Counted from the first letter of the stretch, positions 48,064 through 60,292 are shown. The stretch: 64,000 nt of DNA from Lepeophtheirus salmonis (GCF_016086655.4 NC_052140.2:23064001-23128000); one strand, 5' to 3'. Numbers and translations: made by a program. Notes: generated by a model from the letters alone, not told the origin.

Positions 48064-49041
48064 CCGGGCCAACTGATATTATCTACAGATTTGAATACAC
48101 AAAGTATTGAAGTTCATTGCAGGATAATGTGTGAATTAGAAAACAAGTTTAAAAAATATTAATTATTAATTGAAACCAAAGAACATGTTTTAGTCGATGT
48201 ATCCGCCATCCCAATTGATGGTGAGCTCCAGGTGGTAGTATAAGCTGATGCAGGGCCTTTTTATGTACCTGGCTCTAATGAAGGCCACAGCCTTGTTTAT
48301 AGAGGTATTCAGGGGGCGGTTGCTGTTGTAGAGTTGCAAGACTTGGACTACACTTGTCTCTAGATGGAATAGTATGTAGTAGGTTGAGGTCTGGACTCTG
48401 TAGCGGTCATTAGTCCTTTGCCAAGAAGTGCATGTTGGCCTGGAGCCACTCTTTGGTTCTCTTTCCGGTGTAAACAGGTACTCTGTTTTGTTAGAACATC
48501 CAGGAAGAATTGCCAACGATAGATTTTATTCATGGGAGAGCTTTGGTGTCCAAAATTTTTACGTACTCATCAGCCTTTAGTCTGTATCTTAAAGGGAACT
48601 ATACGGATTCATGGCCTTCCCGTTGGATACAGCCAGACCTAACATCATTACTAAAACAAGGTGTTTGGTGGTAGAGATATATCGGTAGTCATCGGCTATA
48701 TACCCAAATGCAAATACTGGAGCATTCCGCCTGTTGAAGACAGGGTCAACAGGGGCAGACACGGAGGTTTTCCTACCTGCTCCTGGACAGTTTATGAGAT
48801 ATTTTCCGACCTTCAAACACATAACCGTCTTCTTTTAGGTCCCAGTCTGTTCCCAGATGTCCTTCTCAATCCTCATCCCGTACTGTGTGTTCATGGTGAT
48901 GACTAAGATGTTTTTTTTTTTATGAATCGACAGCTAATAATGTGTTCTACGACATTCCTCATCAAAACATTGTTAAAATATTACTCATAAGCACTCAAAA
49001 TATGCATAATAGGGATGAGTAAATAATAACGGTTGGCCCGG
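48064..49041 (-). mobile_element. Tc1-like element, family B relative
   Basis: Left end CCGGGCCAACTGATATTATC after TA, inverted right end CCGGGCCAACCGTTATTATT with TG where TA is expected. The CCGGGCC start is shared with the element at 23815-25019. 978 bp. Confidence 0.8.
48190..48900 (-). pseudogene. Tc1-like transposase, N-terminally deleted
   Basis: The N-terminal helix-turn-helix domain is missing. The sequence begins with MNTQYGMRIEKDIWEQ-like text, then PVDPVFNRR (just after the first catalytic Asp; DEK not seen), DDYRYISTTKH and SNGKAM, which keep the segment deleted from the copy at 23943. Next AQNRVPVY-like text replaces QQDGAPAH, TKEWLQANMHF and LQSPDLNLL follow, then a frame change to VAFIRARYIKR and NWDGGYID with TAA at 48190. 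Multiple shifts; inactive. Confidence 0.8.
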
Positions 49042-50039
49042 TGTTTTAAATGATATTTTTGTCAGAAAAACTCTTTTCCAGATAATAGCTATATATTTTT
49101 ATACCTATATACGAATTTATACGTGTGCATACAGAATAGATGTGGTACTCCGCCTATAAAGTAGAATTGAGGATCGACTTGAGATAGGATGGATCTTAGA
49201 TCCGAGTCCAAAGTACCCGGGTAGGTTATAAGTGATCTTGTATTATTCAAAAATATCCGAGACCTGAACAAACTCGAACTTTTACAGATTATAAAAAAAT
49301 CTAAAGGATTTTCTGGATGTTAAAACTCTTATACTGTTGCTTTATGGTTAATTATTTTTAATTTAAAAAAAATATACAATTTATATCAAACGTAGACTCT
49401 ATTTATCTTGATATGTATTTGGAGTGACATTTACATAAAGAAATTAATGGCAGGGTTATTCCTAACAGCGTTCTCTCACACGTCATTACCTTCATTGTAA
49501 TTACGAAATCTTTCCCCGAAAATAAACATAAAAAGAGTTAAAAATCAGTTGGTAGCTATGTAATTCTGGCCAACTATGGAACTCTTGTTCTACGGCTGCT
49601 CAAAATTGTTCACATTTTAAAAGGAACGAATTATAATTCAACCAATTAACATTCAGAATATTAGTTAGAAGAAAAGTTGCAAATGCATCTATAGCTGACC
49701 ACAAAATAAAATGCATATTATTTAGTTGACAAGGTATCCCCGACCTCTCCTAAAAAACACAAAAACATCCTCAACAAATTTAGGCCGTGAGATAAATAAA
49801 GCCACCTATGTATCCAATATTATTGTCACAATAGCTTAAATAATTAATAAATATTATATTAGAACTGGAATAAAATTGGTTCATTTATTGTTTCGGCATC
49901 AGTAATCAGTCAAAATGTAACCTTAATCATGATCTTGTTATATTCGGTCCGAAGTTCGGATAAAAGTGATACAAAATTTGAAGCAAATATCTCTCAAATT
50001 TTGGCTGTGGATCTGGATCCGATCCGCGAAAATATGGAG
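49042..50039. other. No gene; dispersed repeat R5 at 49190-49275
   Basis: Inverted on 59060-59160: TAATACAAG-TCACTTATA, CGGGTACTTTGGA and CTCGGATCT-type blocks match. GGATCTGGATCCGATCC near 50010 may be related. Remainder AT-rich. Confidence 0.5.
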
Positions 50040-50830
50040 CTGTTCTGTTCTTTAGGATCAACATCCGAGTAATTCAATACTTAGATTTTCTTGCTACAGA
50101 CGGAGTGGGATTTGTTCTTATTTCCTACATCTCACGCCTGCTTTCAGCTGATCTAATAAAAAGTCATGACAACTAACCTCTTTTCCACTAAAATATTTTA
50201 CGAATTGTAAGGATTACCTTGTTGTTTTCCGGTTTTCTTTTTACATACACACGACTTTCATTACTGGTTATAAGTGTAATTTGAATTTTCCTTTCCTATG
50301 CTGATTCCTGATAAATTAACTTACGTTCCTACTACATTCAAATATATACATAACCGGATAAAAAATTCGTGTGTTCTCATAAAAGACGGAGAATAACCTT
50401 GAGGATTCGTTGCGGAGTTATAATTGTTAGTCATTATTGGAGTCAGAGTATAATTGAGGTTCGATATCGGAGTAATTCTTGCCGATCTCTTTGTGCATTT
50501 CCTTTCTTCCCCCACCAACGTCATAGCTATTTGCAGCTGATTTAATGAAACTTCATCAGAACTATTACCAGGACTAACACGTTCATTTTCGGAGTTTAAA
50601 GTTTAAATTCTTGTTGGACTCGAAGTAGAATTGATGATAGGCATCGAAGTATTTCCAATCTATATGCCTTTGTGTTTATATACTTCCTCTCATCAATGTT
50701 TCAGCCAATCTAATATAAGAATACGGCAGCTAAACTGCTCTCCTCTTAAACATTATTCTAATTATAGGATTACCACGTGTATTTTCAGGGTTTTTTTTTA
50801 TTTTTACATTCGAAAATGCTTACAACTTTC
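50040..50830 (+). repeat. Dispersed repeat R2, three copies in a row
   Basis: R2 3' or middle cores appear at about 50055-50240 (CATCCGAGTAATTC, AAGTCATGACAACTAA), 50370-50560 (CATAAAAGACGGAGAATAAC, ATATCGGAGTAATTC) and 50590-50800 (GACTCGAAGTAGAATTG, CGGCAGCTAAACTGCTCTCC). They lie head to tail, each diverged. Confidence 0.65.
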
Positions 50831-51665
50831 ACCCCTAGCAATAACTGTCGTTTAAGACCAACTTAATAGATCACATGGAGTTCTTTTTAATGATGTATCT
50901 CATATTATTACAGTAAAGTCAATAATAATTTGAATTTATAGTGATTATTTTGGCATTTTCCCACATTAATTCTCTCTATGAGTTGAAGACAAAGTATTTC
51001 CTTATGATCATACTTATATTTTAACTCAGCAGTATTTTTTTATGAGAACTATATAACGATTATTTTATGACTCATTAAATTAACAAATTTAAGCAATAAA
51101 TTTTGATCAATTATTTTATATAATTTTTTTCCATTTTATTGAATATAAATCACTTCAAAAGGTCTCTCTTGCCGCGTTCCGTTTCATGGGGTCATTTGCT
51201 CAAGAAAAAATATAGTTTTACAAATATCCAGAGATGTACAATGTACTGATTCGCGTCAATATCCCCTCACTCCGTGCGAGTAGACTCTGCTCAAGAAAAT
51301 CAAAAATTGAATTTGCCAAAGTTTGAGACCTCTTATGGTATTTTTAGTGTACAAACATCCATTTTTTAAATTAGAAATTAATTAATAAACTTCTGCTTTA
51401 TGGTCAATGTTCATTAGTAAATCATTTGTATTTTTTATAGTAGGACCGTTTCTTTGAATTGGTTATCTGAACAATGAATTTTCATTAATTTAGCATTTGT
51501 AACTATTATTTAACTCCTGAGTAATTAACTTCATTCTAATATAATGGCTAAAGATTCCAAAAGTGTTTTGTTGAGGCAGTTAAAGGCACCATTAAGGAAG
51601 AGAAGCAAGGTGACCGTCAATGGCATTTTGTGTGTGTGTGTGTTTGAATTTGACAGCAGTAGACT
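50831..51665. other. No gene seen; (TG)n at 51630-51644
   Basis: AT-rich. GAACAATGAATTTTC and TATTATTTAACTCCTG near 51470-51520 resemble the 5' side of R2 at 35470. Confidence 0.45.
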
Positions 51666-51667
51666 TA

Positions 51668-52640
51668 CAGTATGTCCAAAAATTGATGGTGGTATTAAAA
51701 ATATCCGTTTTATAGTTAAAAAAAAAATATTTTGGGTCGGAATAAAATGAAATTTGACTGATACAATCAGTAGGCAATATTAAATTTTTCTGATGCAATA
51801 ATTTTCGATGATTGCATCATAAATCAGTATAAAAAGGCTCAGAAAACACCAAAGGATGTTAGTTGAAATTCAATACCCGAAATGGTGAGAGAGCACTCAT
51901 TGGAGACCAGGGCCAAGGCTGTTGGCATAGAGGGTGGATCAAGCCAGAGAAACGTTGCTCAAAGGTTGCAGATTTCTCTCAGGACCATTGAGAATTGGTG
52001 TAAGGAAAGGAAGGATGGGCAAACCTTTGCAATTCAAAAGGGTCGTGGACGGAAAAAAATTAACAAAGTTCCCAAACTGGTAATTTCAATATCATTGACC
52101 AAAAAAAGGCAATCCACAAGGAAACTTGCAAACAAGATTGACTTCAAAGGGCTATCCAATATCCAAGTCATCTGTCCTCAACTACCTAAGGCACTCCTTG
52201 AATGCTTTGCCATACACACCTCGTCTATACCCCAAACTTTCAGAAAACCAAAGGAAGGGCCGGCTTCAATTCTGTCGTGAGCGAAAACACTGGACTGCAA
52301 ATCACTGGAAATGTATCCTCGTTTAGTGATGAAAGTCCATTTGAGCTATTTTATTCCCCGAATTCCCGAACAAATCGGGTTTGTGAAAGAGATAAGGGAG
52401 ATGTGGAACCCACTCCAACTGTGAAATTTCCTCTATGAAAATTCAGGTTTGGGCGGTTATCAGCCACCACGCAATGTCAGATCTTTACTTGATTCCACGA
52501 AACCAAATTGTGACGGCTGAATACTACGCAATAGATATCCTCAGCAAGTCTCTGATGTCAGCTTACAAAAAAATACAAGAATGATACAACATGGACATTT
52601 TTAGAGATTTTGTCTGAAATAGTTTTGAGAGACACATGTT
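51668..52640 (+). mobile_element. Family I Tc1-like element, right end not found
   Basis: TA followed by CAGTATGTCCAAAAATTGAT, the same terminus as at 2012. The transposase starts 214 bases in. The coding signal stops before the second catalytic region and no inverted terminus was seen, so it is 3' truncated. Confidence 0.75.
51882..52583 (+). pseudogene. Tc1-like transposase, frameshifted and truncated
   Basis: The ATG at 51882 opens the longest intact N-terminus here: MVREHSLETRAKAVGI, then a helix-turn-helix (SQRNVAQRLQISLRTIENW, residues about 21-39), a basic GRGRKK linker and a second DNA-binding part. Frames shift near 52150 (to YPISKSSVLNYLRHS), near 52318 (to FSDESPFELF, first catalytic Asp, and NRVCERDKGD) and near 52435 (to IQVWAVISHHAMSDLYLI). 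A TGA after SAYKKIQE ends the signal before the second catalytic Asp. Three single-base-type shifts and the missing C-terminus make it inactive. Confidence 0.85.
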
Positions 52641-53280
52641 TATCCTATCACAAGTATTCACAAGTTCTTCTATTGAAAAAAGAAAATAAGTAAAATTAGG
52701 AAAATTTGATGATCCGAGTATTGCGCGCATGCTTTTTTACATTTTTAGAAAGTAAATATAAAATTTTTCCTTTGTTATTTTATCTTTTTGCTCCAGAATG
52801 GAGCTTAAGAAAAACACTTTATAAATATTTTGTATAGGTTAAAATAATGTGTATTATAATTAATAATTGTAAAATAATTATTCATCCTGTTTTTTAATCT
52901 TTACTGGTAAAATAAATAGCTTTTCAATCCGTTGAAAACTATATGTGTTATATAAAGAGAACATCATAGGACAAGGAAATTTTGCATAGTTATTTGAAAG
53001 TTAAAAAATAAACCACCTTAGTATACAATGTACATAGATAAGCGGTCAGAACTCCCTTACATAGTATAATACAATTATTTCTAATATACAGGACTCGAAG
53101 ATGAAATCTGTGCCCTCTTAGTCTCAACATGGAATCAAATGTTGTCGTCATATAATTTTTTTTAAATCCCGCGTAATAAAAAGACAATTCACATTCATTT
53201 TGTCTAATTTCGTCCCGAATAAATAACTAAACTCGAAGCTGTCAATGATTGAATTGACAGAGGAAGAACGGAGATAGACC
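52641..53280. other. No gene seen
   Basis: AT-rich. Confidence 0.4.
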
Positions 53281-53557
53281 GAAGTTATGTATCTACTTAA
53301 TAATCAAGGACAAATTAGGAATTATGATATCTGAAACACTACTAGGCTGACAATGCGTTACCTCCAGGAAACGCAGGAAAGAAACTTGAGGATTTGACGA
53401 ACCCTCAGAGGGCTATTTGAAGCTAGTAGAGGTCAAGAGAAAACTCCAAGAATGTAATGGATGTTGAGTGCATTGAGAAGGTGTGCAGCATCATTGACCA
53501 GTCCCCGACGATGTTATTTGTTTCGATTGGAATTGAATTTTCAAGACAGGTAGGGCA
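53281..53557 (+). pseudogene. Possible transposase N-terminal scrap cut by family D insertion
   Basis: MDVECIEKVCSIIDQSPTML (about 53460-53520) resembles the stretch between the two helix-turn-helix parts of mariner-like transposases. It stops where the family D element begins at 53560. No continuation was recognised beyond 54385, so the call is weak. Confidence 0.35.
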
Positions 53558-53559
53558 TA

Positions 53560-54384
53560 CCGGGTGGTCCATTAAAATCTCAACACTTACTAATTCAATA
53601 AGTAATGAAGGTTGAATGATTGAAATTAATTCATATTCCTATGTACTAAAGCATAAAAAATTAGTTACAACACAAAACCAGCCTGAGCTCTCTCGCTTAC
53701 GTTCAAGTCGAGAAAATGACACTGGAACGTGATCGGTGAATTTCCGTTCGTGCACTCTAAGCTGTTAGGCGTCTCCAGGACCACCGTCTACGCTGTCAGC
53801 AAGTTCGAAAAGTTGGACAGAAAGAAGGGATGTGTCAAAAAGGCTAAACTCCCTGGAGGAGTTAAAGAAAACAGCCAAGGTCAATCCTCTCAAGTCCATA
53901 AGAGGCCCACGCAAGAGTTCACAGATTTTCATACCAGCCTGTCCAGAGAGCTATCAAAAAGTTGGTTGAAAGAGCCTTATGAGGGTAGAGAGGCCACTTT
54001 CGACAACAGCAATGAAAGAAACACATATTCTCTTTTGAATGAGATTTGAGTTATTTTGAATTCTTTTTTGACACTTCCCCCCCCCCCAATACAAACCCCC
54101 TCGACATGCACCCCAAAGGCCTACAGTGTTTGTTATCCAAATACCAAGTCCCTCAATGCCACTTTCATCCAGCGCTGGGACACCAAAACAGAGGATTACA
54201 TCCGCTACAGCTTCCGCCTAGAATCCATCATTACCGCTAAGGGTGGCAACATTAATTATTAAGATATCTCAGACAAACATATATTTATAATATCATTTTT
54301 TTTTTAAATTTTAGTGTTCACTACTAAATGATATGTTGTTGAAGTTTAAAATTCGAAGTGTTCAGATTTTAATGGACCCCTCGC
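53560..54384 (+). mobile_element. Deleted mariner/Tc1 element, family D copy 2
   Basis: TA then CCGGGTGGTCCATTAAAATC at the left; ATTTTAATGGACC near the right TA. 825 bp, with the same deletion junction as copies 1 and 3. A further family D right end lies about 110 bases downstream (54455-54493). Confidence 0.85.
53716..54262 (+). pseudogene. Family D transposase, internally deleted
   Basis: MTLERDR, then in a shifted frame LGVSRTTVYAVSKFEK (helix-turn-helix), KKAKLPGGVKEN, SQVHKRP, YEGREATFDNSNERN. The deletion junction is near 54040-54070 (TTTTGAATTCTTTTTTGACA). Then a C-tract, TPSTCTPKAY in one frame, and TEDYIRYSFRLESIITAKGG with NINY and TAA. No catalytic acidic residue remains. Confidence 0.75.
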
Positions 54385-54454
54385 TAGAGTAGTTCTATAT
54401 TGATCATCACAATAAAATAATTATATTTTGTATATCTTGACAGAGTTTATTTGA

Positions 54455-54493
54455 AAGGCCATATAAGTGTTCAGGTTTTAATGTACCACTCAG
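54455..54493 (+). repeat. Solo family D right terminus
   Basis: AAGTGTTCAGGTTTTAATGT then ACCACTCAG before TA. Its left partner was not found. Confidence 0.6.
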
Positions 54494-54495
54494 TA

Positions 54496-55197
54496 TGTTA
54501 ACGAGGATCTCAAAAACTTTACGTAATCACAACTTTTCCGAACTAGTCAACATCGAAATTCGAAAAAAGTTGAAAGGCAAACCACCCTAATTTGCATATA
54601 GGCACATATATGTAAATAGTTGTAGTTGTTGTTTTTTTTTGCTAATTCGTACATGAATAGAAACATTTATTACAAATGCTGGTACATGGGGAGATAAGGC
54701 TGGTTTTATTCTTGTAGTATTATATTGACTCATTTAAACGATAAGCATATTTTATATCGGCTTTATGATTATCAAAGCACGAACAAAGTTCGTGAATATG
54801 TCTGCAATTTTTGTTTTAGTGACTTACTTGGGATTTATCCAAGCTTATAATCATTTTACTTCCCATGGTGTTTCAAAAGAACGCTTTTTCATTCCGTGAT
54901 TATCTTGTTCATCGTAAATCCAAATAAAATCCATTAGCATGTCCCATTTTCGGGTTAATACCCTTCCTCTTCTCAAAAAAAGATTATTTCCTGCTGAGGA
55001 CAATAAAAAAATCTTTACCAAAGTTAGAGACCTCTCAGGTCATTTTTGACGTAGTATTGGCTAGTGGTTTGAGTTCGGCTATAAAAATATGTGGCTAGAC
55101 AATAAATATATAATATCAATGATGTACGAGTTTGATTGCAACAGTGACTGACAAAGTACCTATGCATAAAAAATTATAATATAAAGATATTCAATGT

Positions 55198-55228
<31 letters not shown>

Positions 55229-56025
55229 CTCCAAAGATTTTTTTTTTTTTTGTAATTATTAAGTGTCCCCATTTTGTAATATTAAAATTATCTACTCATC
55301 GAGAATGGATCCCTTTATAGTCCAATCTACTCCCTTATGAGGTCTGGCATTTTTCCTTGGATGAATTCTCCTCCCGTTGTCCTTCGTGAAATTCGGAATC
55401 CAAATTCAAGCCTCTCTTGAAATGGATAGTCAATTTAAAAGTATCTTCCTTCGAACGCCTCCAACTTCCTTTAACGGAGTATGACGTCATGAAATTTGCA
55501 TTGAAATTGGAAAAAATATGATTATAATGTTGACTATTTGCTAATGCACATCAAAAAAAAAATGGGATCATTTAGAAAATACAAAATGGAAGAAAAATCC
55601 TTGGAGATACAAATTTTTTAAATATATTTGTTTTCAAATCATACTTTGAATATTTTTCTATTTAATTTAAAAATTGTGAATAAATAATACGACTATGATG
55701 GTCTGAGAAGACGGTAAGATATTGGAAGGTAATTTGCATGAAGTACTCATTTGCCTAATTAATATATGATTTTGACCATTTTTTCTATTTCTATTTCTAT
55801 GAAAGGTTGCGTGATACAATGAAAGTTAACGATGAGATAAATGTTTAACTATATAAGGATCTTTATTTGGCCAGTAAGTGCTGTAATTTTCAATTTTTAG
55901 AAACTTTTTTTACATAAAAATAATCTATTTAAATTCTTAATACTTCTTATTCCTTGACATTTCATTGTGTGACCAAAAGAATTTATATATTCAGTGAGTT
56001 GAAACAATTAGACTGAACTTCTTTT

Positions 56026-56062
<37 letters not shown>

Positions 56063-56296
56063 TGATAATTGTCGTGAAAAAGTCTACAAATAGTAACATC
56101 GATTTAATTTAAAAGCCAACTAGTGAGTGTCTGGAGTACGTTTCTAGTTGCATCGATACTAACTTTCCATTATTAACAAGATAACTATTGAAAATTGTTC
56201 ACATCTTAACAAAATATATTTCAACTTTAACTAAGTAACATTTATGGCAAAATAAATAAATCAAAACACATTATAAATTGATATAACACAAGGTTC
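54496..56296. other. No gene seen; repeat fragment and poly-A tracts
   Basis: 55735-55825 ends in GGTTGCGTGATACAATG, like the 12243/13414 unit. Poly-A runs lie at about 55205-55227 and 56028-56060 (33 A). Confidence 0.5.
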
Positions 56297-56298
56297 TA

Positions 56299-57089
56299 CC
56301 AGGTGGAAATATGAACACTTGTCTTACATTGATTTGAGAAGCTCTGTATGATGAAATTCGAACTGTCAGTAATTGTATTAGTAGCCAATTACCTCAACCA
56401 ACTATTGTTTTTTTTTTTTTTTTTATCTTTTTAAATCGCAAGAGAAATCCCATCGCAGTGAGATTCAAGGCTTAGGGAATCAACTCTTCTTCGTGCGGGT
56501 CACATTCCAACAGAGGTGGCTAGGTTGACAGGAATGGTTCGTAAGACCAACTTCAATGTTAAGAAGATGATATATAAGAAAAGGACCTTAGAGAGAAAGG
56601 AGGGCTCCGGAAACAAGCCCATGAATGTCCTCAAGGACGCTCCTGATCTGGTTCCCATTGGGTTTTAGGCTCATGGCAGCCATATACATAGAACTTTTCA
56701 AGGCCAACTTGCTCCTCTACCTCCAGGCATATTTTCCCCGCTCACACATTGAAAGTTACTCAGACCTTCTTAGCCAACAAAATTGCTTTCCCGGACAAGA
56801 GAATGTGGCCACGATAAAGTCCAGATGTCCATCCCCTCGACATTTCTTTCGAGCTGAGAGCCTGTAGCATCTGTCATCCGAACATTGAAGCCATGAAGTC
56901 TTTTGTCGACGAGGAGTGGCCTACCATGGTTCCCCAACTTTATTCGCAATACTTACAACTCTTTTCGCAAGAGGTCAATGGTGGTCAAATAAAATAAATC
57001 AATTTAACATTAGCTATATATCAGAAAAATAGATTTTTGATAAATTTATTTTTCCTTTCCAAGTGAGTAAGTTTGAAGTTTCCAGCCGG
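56299..57089 (+). mobile_element. Internally deleted Tc1-like element
   Basis: TA borders. Left CCAGGTGGAAATATGAACAC, inverted right CCGGCTGGAAACTTCAAACT: diverged but alignable TIRs. 791 bp with one broken plus-strand transposase. Confidence 0.7.
56445..56997 (+). pseudogene. Tc1-like transposase, internally deleted
   Basis: LRAGHIPTEVARLTGMVRKT then NFNVKKMIYKKRTLERKEGS is a clear helix-turn-helix plus linker. After NKPMNVLKD the sequence jumps to LVPIGFRLMAAIYIELFKAN (block before the second Asp), so the first catalytic Asp is deleted. The QQDG region is lost in frame changes; FLANKIAF, SPDVHPLDISF (third region, 56818-56850) and ACSICHPNIEAMKSFVDEEW follow. It ends EVNGGQIK and TAA. Confidence 0.75.
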
Positions 57090-58170
57090 TATATACCCTA
57101 TAAACCCCTAAGTAAACTTTTGTTGCCTGCTTAATACACTAATATATATTTACTGCTTACAATGATGCAGTACATATTTGTGACGACAAATTACTTATTG
57201 CTGAAGTAAACAAAGTAATTTAATATTAATAGAATTGTAAAATGTACATTTATTATATTGTTCATGGCATAAGCCCTTAATGACTATTGCTCCAGAAACC
57301 TCTTGAAGGAAAAAGTATCACGTAGTCACTAGTCATACGCATATTATTACTGCAGTAAAAAAATAAAAATATACAGGGTGGTCCTGAATATTAGAGCCTC
57401 ATAAAAAAAATTAATTAAAAATAAGGTATATGGACCGATCGACTTTTTTGCTGTAGAAGACTTGCGTTAAAAAAAAAAAACTGTAAAAATATAGACATTT
57501 CTTTAAATTTATTGAAAATCAAAAAAGTTATAAAAAAAAAAAAGAAAATCTGTGAGACCACAGTTTCGTTTTTTTCATGTGTAAAAATTTGGACATTTAC
57601 AAATTTCTAGCAAAAAGTAAAAATTCCTTAATTTAGGACCTTGCCCCTGCGGAGCCCCATAACTTTTGACAGTTGAATCTGATGAACACACTTTCAATGA
57701 CATAGATTTCAGGGTTGCTAAGATATTGAGGTCTAAACTTGCTCTGGATTTAAAATCCCCACACCGTATATATATATCTTTATTTTTGTTCAAACTTATT
57801 GATCCAAAAACACATGTGTTGCAATTCTTCTACGTATATCCTTTTTACATATTTTCCACTCAATTTATCAGTTTCGATGAAGATGTAACAACGGATCAAC
57901 TTATAAGCAAAAGAAGAATCCGTTTTGATCATTACACTTAAGTGTATTTATAGAAAATATGCTCGTATTACTATTTAAATATTGGTTGGCATGCACATAA
58001 ATATGGCCAATATTGTCACAACTTATTTTTTATGTATAGATACTTTGTCAGTCATCTGATGCAATCTAACTCGTCCATCATTGATATATTTCTGTCATTC
58101 TTTATAAAAGTTATTGTTACATAGTTTTATTTTCTGTATTTTATCTTGTTGTACAGTGTGATTTAGTAAT
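57090..58170. other. No recognised gene; mariner-type end at 57374
   Basis: TACAGGGTGGTCCTGAATATT at 57372 is a typical mariner terminus, but its inverted partner was not found. Near 57610-57645 an inverse scrap of the T-rich minisatellite lead-in (AATTCCTTAATTTAGGAC, GCGGAGCC) occurs. The 91-codon frame at 57666-57941 matches no family I know. Confidence 0.4.
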
Positions 58171-58174
58171 AAAA

Positions 58175-58745
58175 ACAGAGTGGGTAGCCAAACCATGCAG
58201 GAGCATGATTTAATTACGAAAAAAGATTTTTATGGAGTTAAGCAAAGACAACTCAAAACCAATTTCTGACATGTCCTCAGATTTACAGCTCTTGATGATG
58301 ATGGCCGTGTCCATTGCGTAGCACGATTTTATGATGGCAGCTCGGAGCAAATCCAAATTTGGATGATATGTACACCAGAGATTCTTCTCCAAGACGCCCT
58401 AAATTACAAAGTACGAGGAGTTGAGCTCGGGGCTGGAGGATGGTCACATGGAGTCAGCCATATTGTTGCTTCAGAAGAATTTGTGTTGCTTCTTATCGGG
58501 CTGTAATGCATTTATTGATGCTGTAAGCAGTTCGGATGGAGATGCTAAAGTTTTCTACTGCCTTCTCGGCTGTGAAAGAGGATATTGCACATGCATTGCG
58601 TTTTTTGTTGTAGCTCCGACATATGTTAAACTTAAAGACATGGGACAAAAATAAAACATGAAATTTTGTGTTTCAGCTATCGTTCAGTTGCGTAATGAAA
58701 CATTATTATTAAATGCTATTTCAAGTTGTTTATCCGTACTCTTTC
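58175..58745 (-). mobile_element. Short Tc1-like element, family A
   Basis: Left AACAGAGTGGGTAGCCAAAC and inverted right AGAGTACGGATAAACAACTT, followed in both by GCAT-TTTA, are eroded TIRs. Similar in length to the copy at 20887-21495. Confidence 0.55.
58210..58650 (-). pseudogene. Family A deleted transposase
   Basis: N-terminal AEKAVENFSISIRTAYSIN (helix-turn-helix, about 58510-58565), then after the family's central deletion SSSPELNSSYFVI (58400-58440), MEKNLWCTYHPNLDLLRAAI and AIIIKSCKSE. The layout equals 21030-21320, and the first and second catalytic Asp are absent. The tail is frameshifted before the expected GGHI end. Confidence 0.7.
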
Positions 58746-59765
58746 CACAACTTGCCAATGTACTTATTGCCTCAATTTTCGTCGGAACTCCCTTGATTAC
58801 GTCATATGGTGGCGTTGTTGAGAAAATTACCGAAAGGGTTTTTAATCCTTTGTACTGTTTCTTTTCGGGGAAAAGTGTTGTGATGCAATAAAGATAACCA
58901 CGTATGAGATAACACTGTGTGAAATAACCACACGATGCGACTGTTCATTTAGCTGTCGCTCCAATCAATCATCAAGATAAATAGAGTATACGTTTGATAG
59001 AGATAATTTTTTTAATAACTAATACATTAAGTGTCAAACCATACTCTTGTATATGCTTTTTAAGATCCGGAAAATCCCTCAGATCTTTTCGGATAATACA
59101 AGTTTACTTATAGTGTACTCGGATACTTTGGATCCGGGCTCAGGGCCCGTGCTATCTCTACTAACTACATCCAACATGTAATTGTAAATTTGTGGGAAAA
59201 AATGAATGAGCTGATGGTATAATTATCGCTTTTTGAAATGTCATTATGTATTATGTCGTTGAATAGAGTTTTTTGCAAAAATAATAAGAATAAAAAATGC
59301 TGATTCAGTCTCTCATATATATTTTTTATGTTATATTGATTAAACATTTCTGGTTTTTACAACCAGAAAATAATTTCCACCGACGAGTGATCACTAGACT
59401 ATAAAATCATAATAGGGCTTCTTCAATTGTCTTTATGAACAAAATACATATTATATTATTATAATATTTTACCTATGATCAAATTATTTATTCGAGAATG
59501 AAGTACAGTTCATACATTACCTATTTAAACATATTCTTTGTCATAGTATTTGAAGGTATTATCATTCTTCTATGTAAATTAGAGGAGAAATTATGAGAAG
59601 AGTTTCAACAGACCCTTGTTCTTGAACATCAAAAAGGCAACAGCCCGAAAGTTTACATAAAAAAGACGTGTAATAGGTATGCAAGGTCGTTCAGGGAAAC
59701 CAGGACCACCTTCAATTGCATCCCGATCAATAAGGGAAGCAAGTAGAGGCTTGAAATTTTATTTA
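58746..59765. other. No gene; R5 inverse copy at 59060-59160
   Basis: GGATAATACAAGTTTACTTA, GTACTCGGATACTTTGGATC and GGGCTCAGGGCC are the reverse complement of 49190-49275. Confidence 0.5.
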
Positions 59766-59771
59766 AAAGTT

Positions 59772-60250
59772 CTAATCATACAAAAGAAAAAAATTATTCA
59801 AAGCGTCTGCCATCTTCGCCAATCATTTCCTCGATACGAGGACTTATAGATTTGCAGGCCTTGACCACGTTGTCGTGGGAGACTTTGTCCCTGTTCTTGA
59901 TTAGGGAAGGCCTTCTAGGAGTCGATACTGTTGTGCGAATTGGCAGATACCTTCCTCTCTAACCCCTTTGTAAAAGAAGTAATCCATGGCATTCATATCG
60001 CGGGAGTTAGAAGCCCAGGTATGACGTTACGTAAATGACACATTTTCTTCTTTCAAAAAGTTTTAGGTCTTGCAGGACTGCTAAGAGGGGTCGAGTCTCG
60101 TTGAAACAGGAACTCAACTCCGGTTCTTCTCCATTGTAAATACATGTTTTGAATTAAAAGTTGAACATTTCACTTAAAGCCAACGCTCAACCTCTCACTT
60201 GAAAATTGAAATGAGCAAGTTCAATGCTTTCCTATTTGTTGAGGATATAG
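59772..60250 (-). pseudogene. Family E transposase relic, copy 2 (deleted)
   Basis: The C-terminal half from NAMDYFFYKG (59965-60000) through KSPTTTWSRPANL-type frames to ADALNNFFL matches 29330-29535. The upstream part jumps directly to the 5' blocks (GTTTTGAATTAAAAGTT, GAAAATTGAAATGAGCAAGT), so the segment coding for FDPKE and the second catalytic motif in copy 1 is missing here. Confidence 0.7.
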
Positions 60251-60292
60251 TTAAAGTTGGTCCAAATTTACCTCAACAAGCCTGTAATATAC

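Noticed and set aside
57666..57941. 91-codon open frame downstream of a mariner-type end
   Set aside because: No helix-turn-helix or catalytic motif, so not supportable as a gene.
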